From the IMG/VR virus record IMGVR_UViG_3300044611_000147, positions 1 to 41,407 of that record: 41,407 bases of DNA; one strand, given 5' to 3'. Positions 25,978 to 32,407 of the stretch are shown here, piece after piece. Within the stretch, counting starts at the first letter, position 1, and each line of letters starts with the position of its first letter. Origin of the DNA: a virus. Below the pieces are notes generated by a model, which was not told the DNA's origin, searched no databases, and worked only from the letters and a program-made list of their open reading frames with translations. The position numbers and the translations under genes are program-made.

Positions 25978-26118
25978 TTAATAAGCGGATTTATCTTTGT
26001 TTAAAATTCTTAAAGCCCAATCCAATCCGTGATTGAACCCATCCATCCACTCGTAATCCTTATGTTCCTTGGGAAGATGCGTCTTCGCATCTTCTATTCT
26101 TTTAATGAATTCTTCCAT
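25978..26118 (-). CDS. Small hypothetical protein on the opposite strand
   Basis: A 46-residue frame (start ATG at 26118) encodes MEEFIKRIEDAK and then EWMDGFNHGLDWALRIL, a helix pattern common in small phage proteins. The frame is open up to 26169, but the extension is Arg/Gly-rich and less plausible. The ribosome binding site is weak (GAAAGA). The gene lies alone between two rightward modules and converges on the late terminator. Confidence 0.5.
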   Translation of the reverse strand: MEEFIKRIEDAKTHLPKEHKDYEWMDGFNHGLDWALRILNKDKSAY

Positions 26119-26245
26119 ATATCTTTCACGGCTCGCCTGAGCGAGCCTTTCCCTCCCACCTCCCCTCAACCCTATCAGATTGTTGGTAAGAATTACATGC
26201 GTGTCGTTGCACGAGATTGTCAGTGCCTTGGTTTATTCTACTGGT
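26119..26245. promoter_or_regulatory. Divergent intergenic region before the replication module
   Basis: This gap separates the leftward gene at 25978 from the rightward replication operon. It contains a GGCTCGCCTGAGCGAGCC inverted repeat at about 26130-26147 and a TATTCT box at 26234-26239, 6 nt before the first ATG. No convincing -35 at the right spacing was seen. The first gene lacks a Shine-Dalgarno, so a leaderless transcript is possible. Confidence 0.35.
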
Positions 26246-26437
26246 ATGAACGAACTTCCTCCGCATAGATCCTATAGTCAATTGTCTACTTGGCAATCCT
26301 GCCCACAAAAATACTATCTTAGCAAAGTGGCTATGGTTCCAGAGAAACCTGCGGTATATCTTGCTGCTGGTTCTGCTGTCCACTCCATGCTGGAGTGGCT
26401 TAACCATGAGCTCTACAAGAAGCAACTTGACAATTGA
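26246..26437 (+). CDS. RecB/Cas4-like nuclease, N-terminal fragment
   Basis: The 63-residue product matches the start of Cas4/RecB-family (PD-(D/E)XK) exonucleases from actinophages: RSYSQLSTWQSCPQKYYL, then AGSAVHSMLEWL. C19 corresponds to the single N-terminal Cys that normally joins three C-terminal Cys in a 4Fe-4S cluster. H46 fits the usual conserved His. The frame stops at 26437; the rest of the enzyme is encoded separately at 26617-27288. No Shine-Dalgarno is present and a TATTCT box lies just upstream. It is either a subunit of a two-part enzyme or the remnant of a broken gene. The clean frames on both sides favour a working pair. Confidence 0.72.
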   Translation: MNELPPHRSYSQLSTWQSCPQKYYLSKVAMVPEKPAVYLAAGSAVHSMLEWLNHELYKKQLDN

Positions 26438-26630
26438 CCAGCGTGGTATACCAAGCAATGAGTGTATCAACTGTGGGTCAAACATACAGGTTATTCGTGC
26501 CGTATTCAATAACTATGAATTGGTTATGTGGTTTCTTGATTCCTTCTGCGCTGAATGTGGTTCTCCAATGACAGCACCTACCCCTGTGGACAATCCAGAT
26601 TACAAGGAAGAAGACGATGACCTCTATTGA
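26406..26630 (+). CDS. Zinc-ribbon protein inserted between the nuclease halves
   Basis: The 74-residue product starts at ATG 26406 inside the preceding gene in another frame. It has two Cys pairs, CINC and CAEC, 27 residues apart, then GSPMTAPTPVDNPDY and an acidic end (EEDDDLY). This matches a style of small zinc-ribbon protein found in actinophage early regions. It overlaps the nuclease C-terminal gene by 14 nt, so three overlapping frames are translationally linked. It may bind nucleic acid or stabilise the split nuclease; neither is known. Confidence 0.68.
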   Translation: MSSTRSNLTIDQRGIPSNECINCGSNIQVIRAVFNNYELVMWFLDSFCAECGSPMTAPTPVDNPDYKEEDDDLY

Positions 26631-27288
26631 TTTGACACAGAAGTGGCTTGAGGTATTTAATGATGCCGTCAAGGAAGTCGAAGAGAAATCTGGTATTCCC
26701 TCGACAGAGTGGAAGACGGCTGGGCGTAAGACCACCTTGCGTCCAGACGGAGAAGATCTATCATTCTGGCAAAGTGATGGACTCAAGCAGGTTGAGGCGT
26801 ATCATAAATGGTACGAATCATCTGGTTGGAAAATTGCTAAGATGCCTGATGGTCGTCCTGGAATTGAATGGGCTGCTGATGTTCACTTCGGGGGAACACC
26901 AGTTCGCTTTATTGTTGATGCGATCTACCAAGTAGGGGAAGACTTGGTAATCGTTGATTACAAGACAGGTTCCAGGACACCATTCGGCATGATACAAGCA
27001 GGATTGTATGCATCTGGTATTGAAAAAGCTTTAGGTGTACGCCCCAAGTGGGGTGCATTCTTTATGACTAGACAAGGTACGCTTGACGATCTTATAGATC
27101 TGTCGCACCTAACAATAGAATATTTTGATTATGTATTTGGTGCAATGAACCATTCGGTATTGAACGGATGGTTCCCACCATCCGTAGGTGATTCATGTCG
27201 TATGTGTTCCTTCCAAGATAAATGCCCAGCAATGGGTAGCGTAGATTTCCCACTGCAAATACCAACAACCAAGGGAAAGAAAGGATGA
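26617..27288 (+). CDS. RecB/Cas4-like nuclease, C-terminal catalytic fragment
   Basis: The 223-residue product contains the catalytic core of a PD-(D/E)XK exonuclease: VDAIYQ with D101, VDYKTG with D114 and K116, and QAGLYASG with Q127. The three cysteines C194, C197 and C203 (CRMCSFQDKC) match the Fe-S cluster end of Cas4-type enzymes. It lacks the N-terminal Cys/His motif, which is in the 26246 gene. Such nucleases trim DNA ends in recombination or replication. Length with the N-part (about 286) equals that usual for single-chain homologues, supporting a split enzyme. Confidence 0.85.
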   Translation: MTSIDLTQKWLEVFNDAVKEVEEKSGIPSTEWKTAGRKTTLRPDGEDLSFWQSDGLKQVEAYHKWYESSGWKIAKMPDGRPGIEWAADVHFGGTPVRFIVDAIYQVGEDLVIVDYKTGSRTPFGMIQAGLYASGIEKALGVRPKWGAFFMTRQGTLDDLIDLSHLTIEYFDYVFGAMNHSVLNGWFPPSVGDSCRMCSFQDKCPAMGSVDFPLQIPTTKGKKG

Positions 27289-27294
27289 ACATAG

Positions 27295-27744
27295 ATGACT
27301 GAATCTAAGTTCTCATATACAGGCAAGCTAAACAGCACAGACCTATTCACCGTCCGAGGTGATAGTGCTGAGGAGTTTGCTAACAACATGCAAGCAGCAG
27401 TAAATGCAATCAAGGCTGCAACAGAACTACAGATCGCTTTAGGTGGTCGTGGTGGAATGACATCAATGGATAGGGCAGTACAAGCTTTAACCGATGGTGG
27501 ATTAAATCCAACCGTAGTTAGTTCTGGTCCTACTTCTATTGAAGTAGTCAAAGATAAATATAATAATGAATGGACATATGGACATCCAGATGCACCAGAT
27601 CTACCAGATGGTCGTGGCAAGTACGCCAAGAAGAAGGGCGTATCAAAGGCTGGTAAAGCATACGTAGGTTGGTTTGATCCTGCTAAAGGACCAAAGCCAT
27701 TTACAGTAGGCGCAGTCGAAGCCGAAACAATCTGGACTAAGTAA
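27295..27744 (+). CDS. Hypothetical replication-module protein
   Basis: The 149-residue product has an N-terminal beta-hairpin followed by a helix (FTVRGDSAEEFANNMQAA). A C-terminal beta region follows (GKYAKKKGVSKAGKAYVGWF) that resembles zinc-ribbon ends of actinophage proteins but has no Cys. AAAGGA lies 9 nt before the ATG. Position between nuclease and helicase suggests a DNA-binding helper such as a single-strand binding protein. That is a guess. Confidence 0.55.
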   Translation: MTESKFSYTGKLNSTDLFTVRGDSAEEFANNMQAAVNAIKAATELQIALGGRGGMTSMDRAVQALTDGGLNPTVVSSGPTSIEVVKDKYNNEWTYGHPDAPDLPDGRGKYAKKKGVSKAGKAYVGWFDPAKGPKPFTVGAVEAETIWTK

Positions 27745-27747
27745 TAA

Positions 27748-28581
27748 ATGCGTACCTTACTGCAGGTAGTAGGGGTCGAATCTCCAGCAGGGCATGCCCT
27801 ACCTGAGATTCTCCCTCAACTCACTGGTAACCAAGTTGTATTCCGTCAGGCACAACTACACTTGGTAGCAGCACAACCAGGTGGTGGCAAAACCATGCTT
27901 GCTTTATGGTACGCAATTACATCCAAGACCCCAGCATTATATTTTTCAGCAGACTCCGACTCACGGACGATTGCCCTTCGTGCAGGTGCGATCCTAATGG
28001 ACAAGTCGGTAACTGATGTTGAAAGAATGATGGACTCGGAAGCATCTGTCCTCCTAGAAGATGCACTGGCTGATGGTGCTGCACATGTTCGATTTAGTTT
28101 TGATCCCTCTCCTTCTTTGCAAGATATTGAAGAAGAGATAGAAGCTTGGATTGAATTGCACGGTGCTCCACCCTCAGCAATTTATATTGATAACTTAATG
28201 AATGTCGCTGCAGTCAGTGACAATGAATGGACAGCATTGCGTGATGCAATGTCTGCTTTTCATTACATGGCTAGAGAATATGAATCAGCATTCATAGTTC
28301 TACATCATGTGTCTGAGAACGAAAAGATGTCTAAGCCTAACTATCCAGCACCACGAAAGGCTTTGATGGGTAAGGTGTCAGCCTTACCTGAATTAGTATT
28401 AAGTGTGGCATTAGATGCCATTGGTAATGTATATCGAGTTGCAGTTGTAAAGAATCGCCATGGTAAGGCAGATCCAACTGCAGAAAATTATGTAACTTTA
28501 TCTGTTGAACCAAGTCATATGAGTTTGTATAACTCACCTGCTGAATTACAAAGAGCAAGGACGCTTCGACAATGGCAGTAA
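27748..28581 (+). CDS. DnaB-like RecA-fold helicase ATPase
   Basis: The 277-residue product is a single RecA-type domain. Walker A lies at 42-50 (AQPGGGKTM), an acidic/Asp motif near 69-71 (DSD), Walker B at 144-149 (AIYIDN), and a motif-3 region follows at 180-188 (AFIVLHHVS). It lacks the N-terminal domain of full-length DnaB, as in several phage helicases and RepA-like proteins. It probably unwinds DNA at the fork with the primase proteins encoded downstream. It ends 10 nt inside the next gene. Confidence 0.82.
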   Translation: MRTLLQVVGVESPAGHALPEILPQLTGNQVVFRQAQLHLVAAQPGGGKTMLALWYAITSKTPALYFSADSDSRTIALRAGAILMDKSVTDVERMMDSEASVLLEDALADGAAHVRFSFDPSPSLQDIEEEIEAWIELHGAPPSAIYIDNLMNVAAVSDNEWTALRDAMSAFHYMAREYESAFIVLHHVSENEKMSKPNYPAPRKALMGKVSALPELVLSVALDAIGNVYRVAVVKNRHGKADPTAENYVTLSVEPSHMSLYNSPAELQRARTLRQWQ

Positions 28582-29093
28582 TAGAATTAACTGAAGATGA
28601 GATCATGGGTGCTCTTAGGTTTATCCACAGGGTGAGGGCAAATAAAAAGGAGTTCGATGTTACGGATCGTAAGTTTGATAAAAATAATTCCTCGTATTCC
28701 GTTAATCTTATGGGTAGGTTGGGTGAGGTGGCAGCTGCTCGGCTCCTTGGGGTACCGACGGATGAAACGATTACGCCTGGCGGTGATAACGGACACGACT
28801 TGCAGACAGTATTGGGTAAATCTATACAGGTTAAGACGTCAACATTATCGCAATTAATATTTAATGCACCAGAATTATTTATATCTGATGTGGCTGTACT
28901 TGTAAAATTTTCTGGGGATAAACAACTTCCACATGTGGATAGTTTGTTTGATGTAATTGGTTGGACAACACGAGAAAACTTCCTTGCTAATCATTACTTA
29001 CATGACTACGGTTATGGCACTCGGTTAGTAATGGATGCTAACCAACTACAACCGATAGAGGTACTCATCAATGAAATATCCAGACTTCACTAG
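28572..29093 (+). CDS. PD-(D/E)XK endonuclease-like protein
   Basis: The 173-residue product has a restriction-endonuclease-like core with E52 (GRLGEVAAARLLG), D76 (NGHDLQ) and QVK at 86-88 (IQVKTS). The surrounding helices and strands fit the fold. It overlaps the helicase and WhiB genes. Function could be DNA repair, recombination or attack on host DNA. No methylase partner is seen, so a restriction-modification role is unlikely. Confidence 0.75.
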   Translation: MAVIELTEDEIMGALRFIHRVRANKKEFDVTDRKFDKNNSSYSVNLMGRLGEVAAARLLGVPTDETITPGGDNGHDLQTVLGKSIQVKTSTLSQLIFNAPELFISDVAVLVKFSGDKQLPHVDSLFDVIGWTTRENFLANHYLHDYGYGTRLVMDANQLQPIEVLINEISRLH

Positions 29094-29346
29094 TGCAACT
29101 TGCAGAGGAATTGGTTTAGAGTTTTTCTTTCAAGAGCACAACAATGCTACAAGTAGTGAAGAACGGAAAGCTAAATCAATATGTAAGGAGTGTCCAGTAA
29201 TGCAAGCTTGTTTAGAATGGGGTCTTGCCCATGAGTCACATGGTATATGGGGTGGCACTTCTCCGAGAGAGAGAATGCAAATCAGAAAAAAACTTGGTAT
29301 AGAAGTTAAACAAATATTGGTAAGTCATTATGTCAACACCAAGTAA
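29071..29346 (+). CDS. WhiB-like Fe-S transcription regulator
   Basis: The 91-residue product has the four Fe-S cysteines of WhiB proteins (C11, C38, C41, C47 in a C-x26-C-x2-C-x5-C layout) and the GIWGG turn at 58-62. A basic helix follows (SPRERMQIRKK) that binds DNA. WhiB proteins are confined to actinobacteria and their phages, so this gene is the best host indicator. It probably binds the host sigma factor to redirect or dampen transcription, as described for mycobacteriophage TM4 WhiB. The start at 29071 overlaps the nuclease gene by 23 nt. Confidence 0.93.
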   Translation: MKYPDFTSATCRGIGLEFFFQEHNNATSSEERKAKSICKECPVMQACLEWGLAHESHGIWGGTSPRERMQIRKKLGIEVKQILVSHYVNTK

Positions 29347-29683
29347 ACGCAAAGGCTCGCAGTATGAGCGTGATGTATCCAAGTGGTTAGTTGCTAATGG
29401 TTTCCCTTGTGCTGAGCGGGCGTATGGTGCAGGTAGGCACGACGACGTCGGCGATATTGATGGCATAGATGGTGTTGTAGTAGAATGTAAGAATGAAAAG
29501 AAGATAGATTTGTCTGGGTATATGAAAGAGTTAGACAATGAAATGACTCATGCAGATGCCGAGACTGGAGTGGTACTAGTAAAGAAACGTGGCACAACAA
29601 ATGTCTCAGAGTCGTATGCAGTAATGCCAGCGCAACTCTGGGTCGATCTGCTTAAACAGGCAGGTTACAATGGACATAGATAA
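29330..29683 (+). CDS. Holliday-junction-resolvase-like PD-(D/E)XK nuclease
   Basis: The 117-residue product has the Hjc/RecB-like pattern: KGSQYERDVSKWL with E13, GDIDGID with D42, and VECKNEKK with E52 and K54, plus a trailing helix. Such small nucleases cut branched DNA before packaging. It overlaps WhiB by 17 nt. A second branched-DNA nuclease of the T4 endonuclease VII type occurs at 32120, so one of them may serve another task. Confidence 0.82.
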   Translation: MSTPSKRKGSQYERDVSKWLVANGFPCAERAYGAGRHDDVGDIDGIDGVVVECKNEKKIDLSGYMKELDNEMTHADAETGVVLVKKRGTTNVSESYAVMPAQLWVDLLKQAGYNGHR

Positions 29684-29721
29684 CAAGGTGACAGTTAGTT
29701 ATCAAATGAAAAGAGGTAACT

Positions 29722-30099
29722 ATGCGGTTGATTGCAATGACCGTAACAACGGTGATGCTTCTATTGATATCACCAGCAAGAGCGGACTCTCCGTTAATGA
29801 CCTTGGAACATCGTATAGCTACACTGGACAAGGAAGAGGCGTTGGAGTTGGCTCTAACTACAGTAACAACAGACAAGAAAGAAGCTGCTTGTGCGAAGAA
29901 GATTGCGTACAAGGAGAGCCGTTACAACATCGACTCGTACAACAAATCGAGTGGAGCACGTGGAGTTTGGCAGTTACTCTGGGCAAAACCAGGTTGGTCA
30001 ATACTCAAACAAACATCAGAAGCACACAAGTATGTGCTTCATCGGTACGGAACTTGGTGCAAGGCGTTCGAGTTCCATCAAGAAAGGAATTGGTATTAA
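29722..30099 (+). CDS. Secreted lytic transglycosylase (SLT type)
   Basis: The 125-residue product has an N-terminal signal peptide (about 1-21, hydrophobic VTTVMLLLISPARA). The goose-lysozyme/SLT-like catalytic region carries E65 in YKESRYN and GARGVWQLLW at 78-87. The C-terminal HRYGTWCKAFEFHQERNWY is typical of actinophage lysozyme-like domains. AGAGG precedes the ATG. It cleaves glycan strands of peptidoglycan. Being encoded in the replication module rather than by the holin, it could act independently after export. Catalytic geometry looks complete. Confidence 0.85.
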   Translation: MRLIAMTVTTVMLLLISPARADSPLMTLEHRIATLDKEEALELALTTVTTDKKEAACAKKIAYKESRYNIDSYNKSSGARGVWQLLWAKPGWSILKQTSEAHKYVLHRYGTWCKAFEFHQERNWY

Positions 30100-30429
30100 A
30101 TGAATCAACCTGAATTTCTTGAAGCAGTGTTTAATCATTATGGTTTAACCTTGCCACAAGGGGAGAAGTCTATTCTCTGTCCAGTGCATGATGACTCTCG
30201 TAAATCTGCTTCAGTTAATTCAGAGAAGGGCGTCTGGGTATGTTATGCATGTCATGGCAGTGGCTCTGGTATACAGATAGTCATGGCTCGTGAGAACCTA
30301 ACATACTCAGAAGCTCGCAAGTGGGCTGATACTCACATAGGAGCAGAGAAGAGTAAAGAGTTTGCCACGCCAGTGCGTGGCAGACGACGAACAAACGGAC
30401 GGTGGACACCACCAAGATTGCGTAAGTGA
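30100..30429 (+). CDS. Primase zinc-finger (CHC2) protein
   Basis: The 109-residue product has the CHC2-type zinc site of DnaG primases: C27-PV-H30 (CPVHDDSRKSASVN) and C48-YA-C51 (WVCYACHGSGSGIQIV), followed by a helix and a basic Arg-rich tail. The TOPRIM catalytic part is a separate gene at 31158. AGAAAGGA at 30081-30088 precedes the ATG. The protein should bind template DNA and help the TOPRIM protein make RNA primers. The two parts are separated by two other genes. Confidence 0.87.
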   Translation: MNQPEFLEAVFNHYGLTLPQGEKSILCPVHDDSRKSASVNSEKGVWVCYACHGSGSGIQIVMARENLTYSEARKWADTHIGAEKSKEFATPVRGRRRTNGRWTPPRLRK

Positions 30430-30962
30430 TGACAACTATAATTGGTATACAAAGAGCAGATCATTGTGTCATTGCTGCAGACTCACGCACTACCACTGAA
30501 AAGGGTAGACCTTATTCTCATCCGATCATTACAAAGATTACCAAGCGTGGTAAGTATTTAATTGCTGGAGCTGGTACAACTATGCCATGCGATACGATTC
30601 AACATATTTGGAAACCGCCAGCACTACCACCTTCTACTAAAGATCAATATCATTTTATGATTACAGATATAGTACCAAGCATGCGTGAGTCTTTAAAAGA
30701 TAATGGTTGGGTGCCAGACGATAAGTCTGAAGATTATGAATTTTTATTTTTAATTGCGGTTAATGGAATTATCTATGAGATAGATGATACCTTCTCGGTA
30801 TTTCTTCGTGACGATGGGGTATATGGGATAGGATCTGGATCTTCATATGCAGTTGGAGCAATTCAACAAGGCGCAACATGGCGCAAGGCGTTGCAAATAG
30901 CAGCAAAGAATGATGTGTATACTGCACCTCCATTCATAATGCACAGGCAGGAGAAGAAGTAA
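30429..30962 (+). CDS. Proteasome/HslV-like Ntn hydrolase
   Basis: The 177-residue product begins Met-Thr-Thr, so removal of Met exposes an N-terminal Thr. Counting that Thr as 1, Asp lies at 17 (AADSR) and a Lys at 35 (TKITK) next to the strand leading to IAGAG, matching the Thr1/Asp17/Lys33 arrangement of proteasome beta and HslV subunits with a 2-residue shift. GIGSGSSYAVGAI resembles the HslV/proteasome GSG segment near residue 130. It begins at ATG 30429, overlapping the primase stop, and ends inside the next start. No ATPase partner is seen, so it would act alone or with host machinery. Substrate is unknown. Confidence 0.78.
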   Translation: MTTIIGIQRADHCVIAADSRTTTEKGRPYSHPIITKITKRGKYLIAGAGTTMPCDTIQHIWKPPALPPSTKDQYHFMITDIVPSMRESLKDNGWVPDDKSEDYEFLFLIAVNGIIYEIDDTFSVFLRDDGVYGIGSGSSYAVGAIQQGATWRKALQIAAKNDVYTAPPFIMHRQEKK

Positions 30963-31168
30963 TGGGAAGACTGAGTGTATATACAGGGTTTAATCGCACC
31001 TATTGCTGGGGCTTGGGGTTTGAATACCATACTATGGTGTCAGCCTATGAAGATCTGGATTCTCTTGACATCATTGAGTATGTAGATGCTCGTGTATTAA
31101 GAATAGATCTAGTAATATTTTATATTAACTTTACTTTATGGGCGAAGCAGGAGTGGGATGAGAACTAA
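30962..31168 (+). CDS. Small hypothetical protein
   Basis: The 68-residue product has beta-strand rich sequence with RIDLVIFYINFTLWAK near the end, a strand pattern seen in short actinophage proteins. It overlaps both neighbours by a few bases, so it belongs to the operon. No catalytic motif is visible. It resembles an accessory protein of the hydrolase or primase only by location. Confidence 0.6.
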   Translation: MGRLSVYTGFNRTYCWGLGFEYHTMVSAYEDLDSLDIIEYVDARVLRIDLVIFYINFTLWAKQEWDEN

Positions 31169-31802
31169 TCCAAAGCTAATTGAACTCTGGACTAGAGCAG
31201 CAAAGCAATACCACGAGAGCCTTGCTGGTTCACCAGCAGAGGCTTATCTAAAAGAGCGTGGGATTCTTGATGGTGCTAGTAAGTTCATGCTTGGATATGT
31301 ATCAGAGGTAGCACCTGGTCATGAGGATAGACTTAAGAATCACCTGTCTATTCCATACATAACCGAGGCTGGCGTAGTTGGATTTAAGTTCCGCCGTATA
31401 GATGGTGGCGACCCTAAGTACATGATACCTACTGGTCAGAAGCACCACCTATATAATGTTGATGCAATACTTAATGCCATTAACAAAGTACTAATAGTAG
31501 AAGGAGAAATAGATGCAATCAGTGCAACACTTATTGGTCATCCTGCTGTCGCTGTTGCAGGAGTTAACGCTTGGAAGCCTCACTTTGCTCGTTGCTTTGA
31601 TGGGATAGGTACAGTAGTAATCTGTACCGATAATGATGCCAAAGAAGATGGCTCAAATCCTGGGCAAGAATTGGCTAGGAGATTACAAGATGCAATACCA
31701 CAGGCTGTCCGTGTGTCGCTACCGCCTGACAGTGATGTTAATAGTATAATTTGTACCCAAGGAGCACAAGCATTGACTGACCTAGTCAATGCAATTAACT
31801 AA
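31158..31802 (+). CDS. Primase TOPRIM catalytic protein (DnaG-like)
   Basis: The 214-residue product carries a TOPRIM domain: VEGEIDA with catalytic E115 and VICTDNDAK with D158 and D160. An N-terminal part containing PAEAYLKERGI and FRRIDGG-like motifs is characteristic of phage primases. It lacks the zinc finger, which is provided by the gene at 30100. It overlaps the preceding gene by 11 nt. With the DnaB-like ATPase it would form the replication priming set. No helicase-interaction domain is evident. Confidence 0.87.
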   Translation: MRTNPKLIELWTRAAKQYHESLAGSPAEAYLKERGILDGASKFMLGYVSEVAPGHEDRLKNHLSIPYITEAGVVGFKFRRIDGGDPKYMIPTGQKHHLYNVDAILNAINKVLIVEGEIDAISATLIGHPAVAVAGVNAWKPHFARCFDGIGTVVICTDNDAKEDGSNPGQELARRLQDAIPQAVRVSLPPDSDVNSIICTQGAQALTDLVNAIN

Positions 31803-32139
31803 GAAAGGTGCTCCGTTGGCGACTGAAAAATCTGACCAGCTAATCCTCGAGTTCGAAGAGGATGCTCAAAAAATATATGATGAGTTGCTGGCAATCCTTG
31901 TAAAGAAACAAATAGATTATGGTCCATTCAATATCTGGAATGCGCCTGGCGGTGCAACCAATGGGTTAATGGTTCGTATGTCAGACAAGTTGGAGCGATT
32001 AAAGAATCTGATATATAAGAATGTTAAACCTAATAATGAATCTTTAGAAGATTCATTTGTTGATATTGCAAACTACGCAATCATTTCATTAATGGTACAG
32101 CGTGGAGTATGGGCTAAGTATGCCAAGAAATCGGAATAA
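31789..32139 (+). CDS. DUF1599/Nmad1-like protein
   Basis: The product (116 residues from ATG 31789, or 107 from TTG 31816, which has AAAGG upstream) has KKQIDYGPFNIWNAPGG, RMSDKLERLKNLI and DIANYAIISLMV. This is the all-helical pattern of DUF1599 or nucleotide-modification-associated domain 1 proteins. Such proteins are found in phages and are linked by genome context to nucleotide or DNA modification. No other modification enzyme is apparent except the glycosyltransferase at 33198. Confidence 0.72.
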   Translation: MQLTKKGAPLATEKSDQLILEFEEDAQKIYDELLAILVKKQIDYGPFNIWNAPGGATNGLMVRMSDKLERLKNLIYKNVKPNNESLEDSFVDIANYAIISLMVQRGVWAKYAKKSE

Positions 32140-32407
32140 GACTTACGAAGAACAGCGTATCTCTCGCATTAGAATGTATGGGATAAGCGTCGATGATTAT
32201 AATCGTATGCTTGAAGAACAAAACCATGGATGCTATATCTGTGGAAAGTCAACTACGAATCGTGCTCTTGATATTGATCATGACCACAAGACTGGCAAAG
32301 TGCGGGGTCTCCTGTGTTCGGTTCACAATAGAGTGTTAGGTTTATTTGATGACGATCCTGAATTGCTACTAGCAGCCCATGCATACCTTACTAAAAACCA
32401 TGACTGA
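32120..32407 (+). CDS. Recombination endonuclease VII-like protein
   Basis: The 95-residue product has the zinc and His-Me finger features of T4 endonuclease VII: CYICG with C38 and C41, IDHDHKTGKVRGLLC with D53, H54, D55, H56 and C66, and N70. It resolves branched DNA and clears junctions before packaging. The start at 32120 overlaps the previous gene, and its end overlaps the sigma-like gene. Confidence 0.88.
   Translation: MPRNRNKTYEEQRISRIRMYGISVDDYNRMLEEQNHGCYICGKSTTNRALDIDHDHKTGKVRGLLCSVHNRVLGLFDDDPELLLAAHAYLTKNHD

Noticed and set aside
29670-30113. 147-codon open frame overlapping the lytic transglycosylase
   Set aside because: It lies in another frame of a gene with a clear signal peptide and SLT motifs; its own translation has low-complexity, no-domain character.
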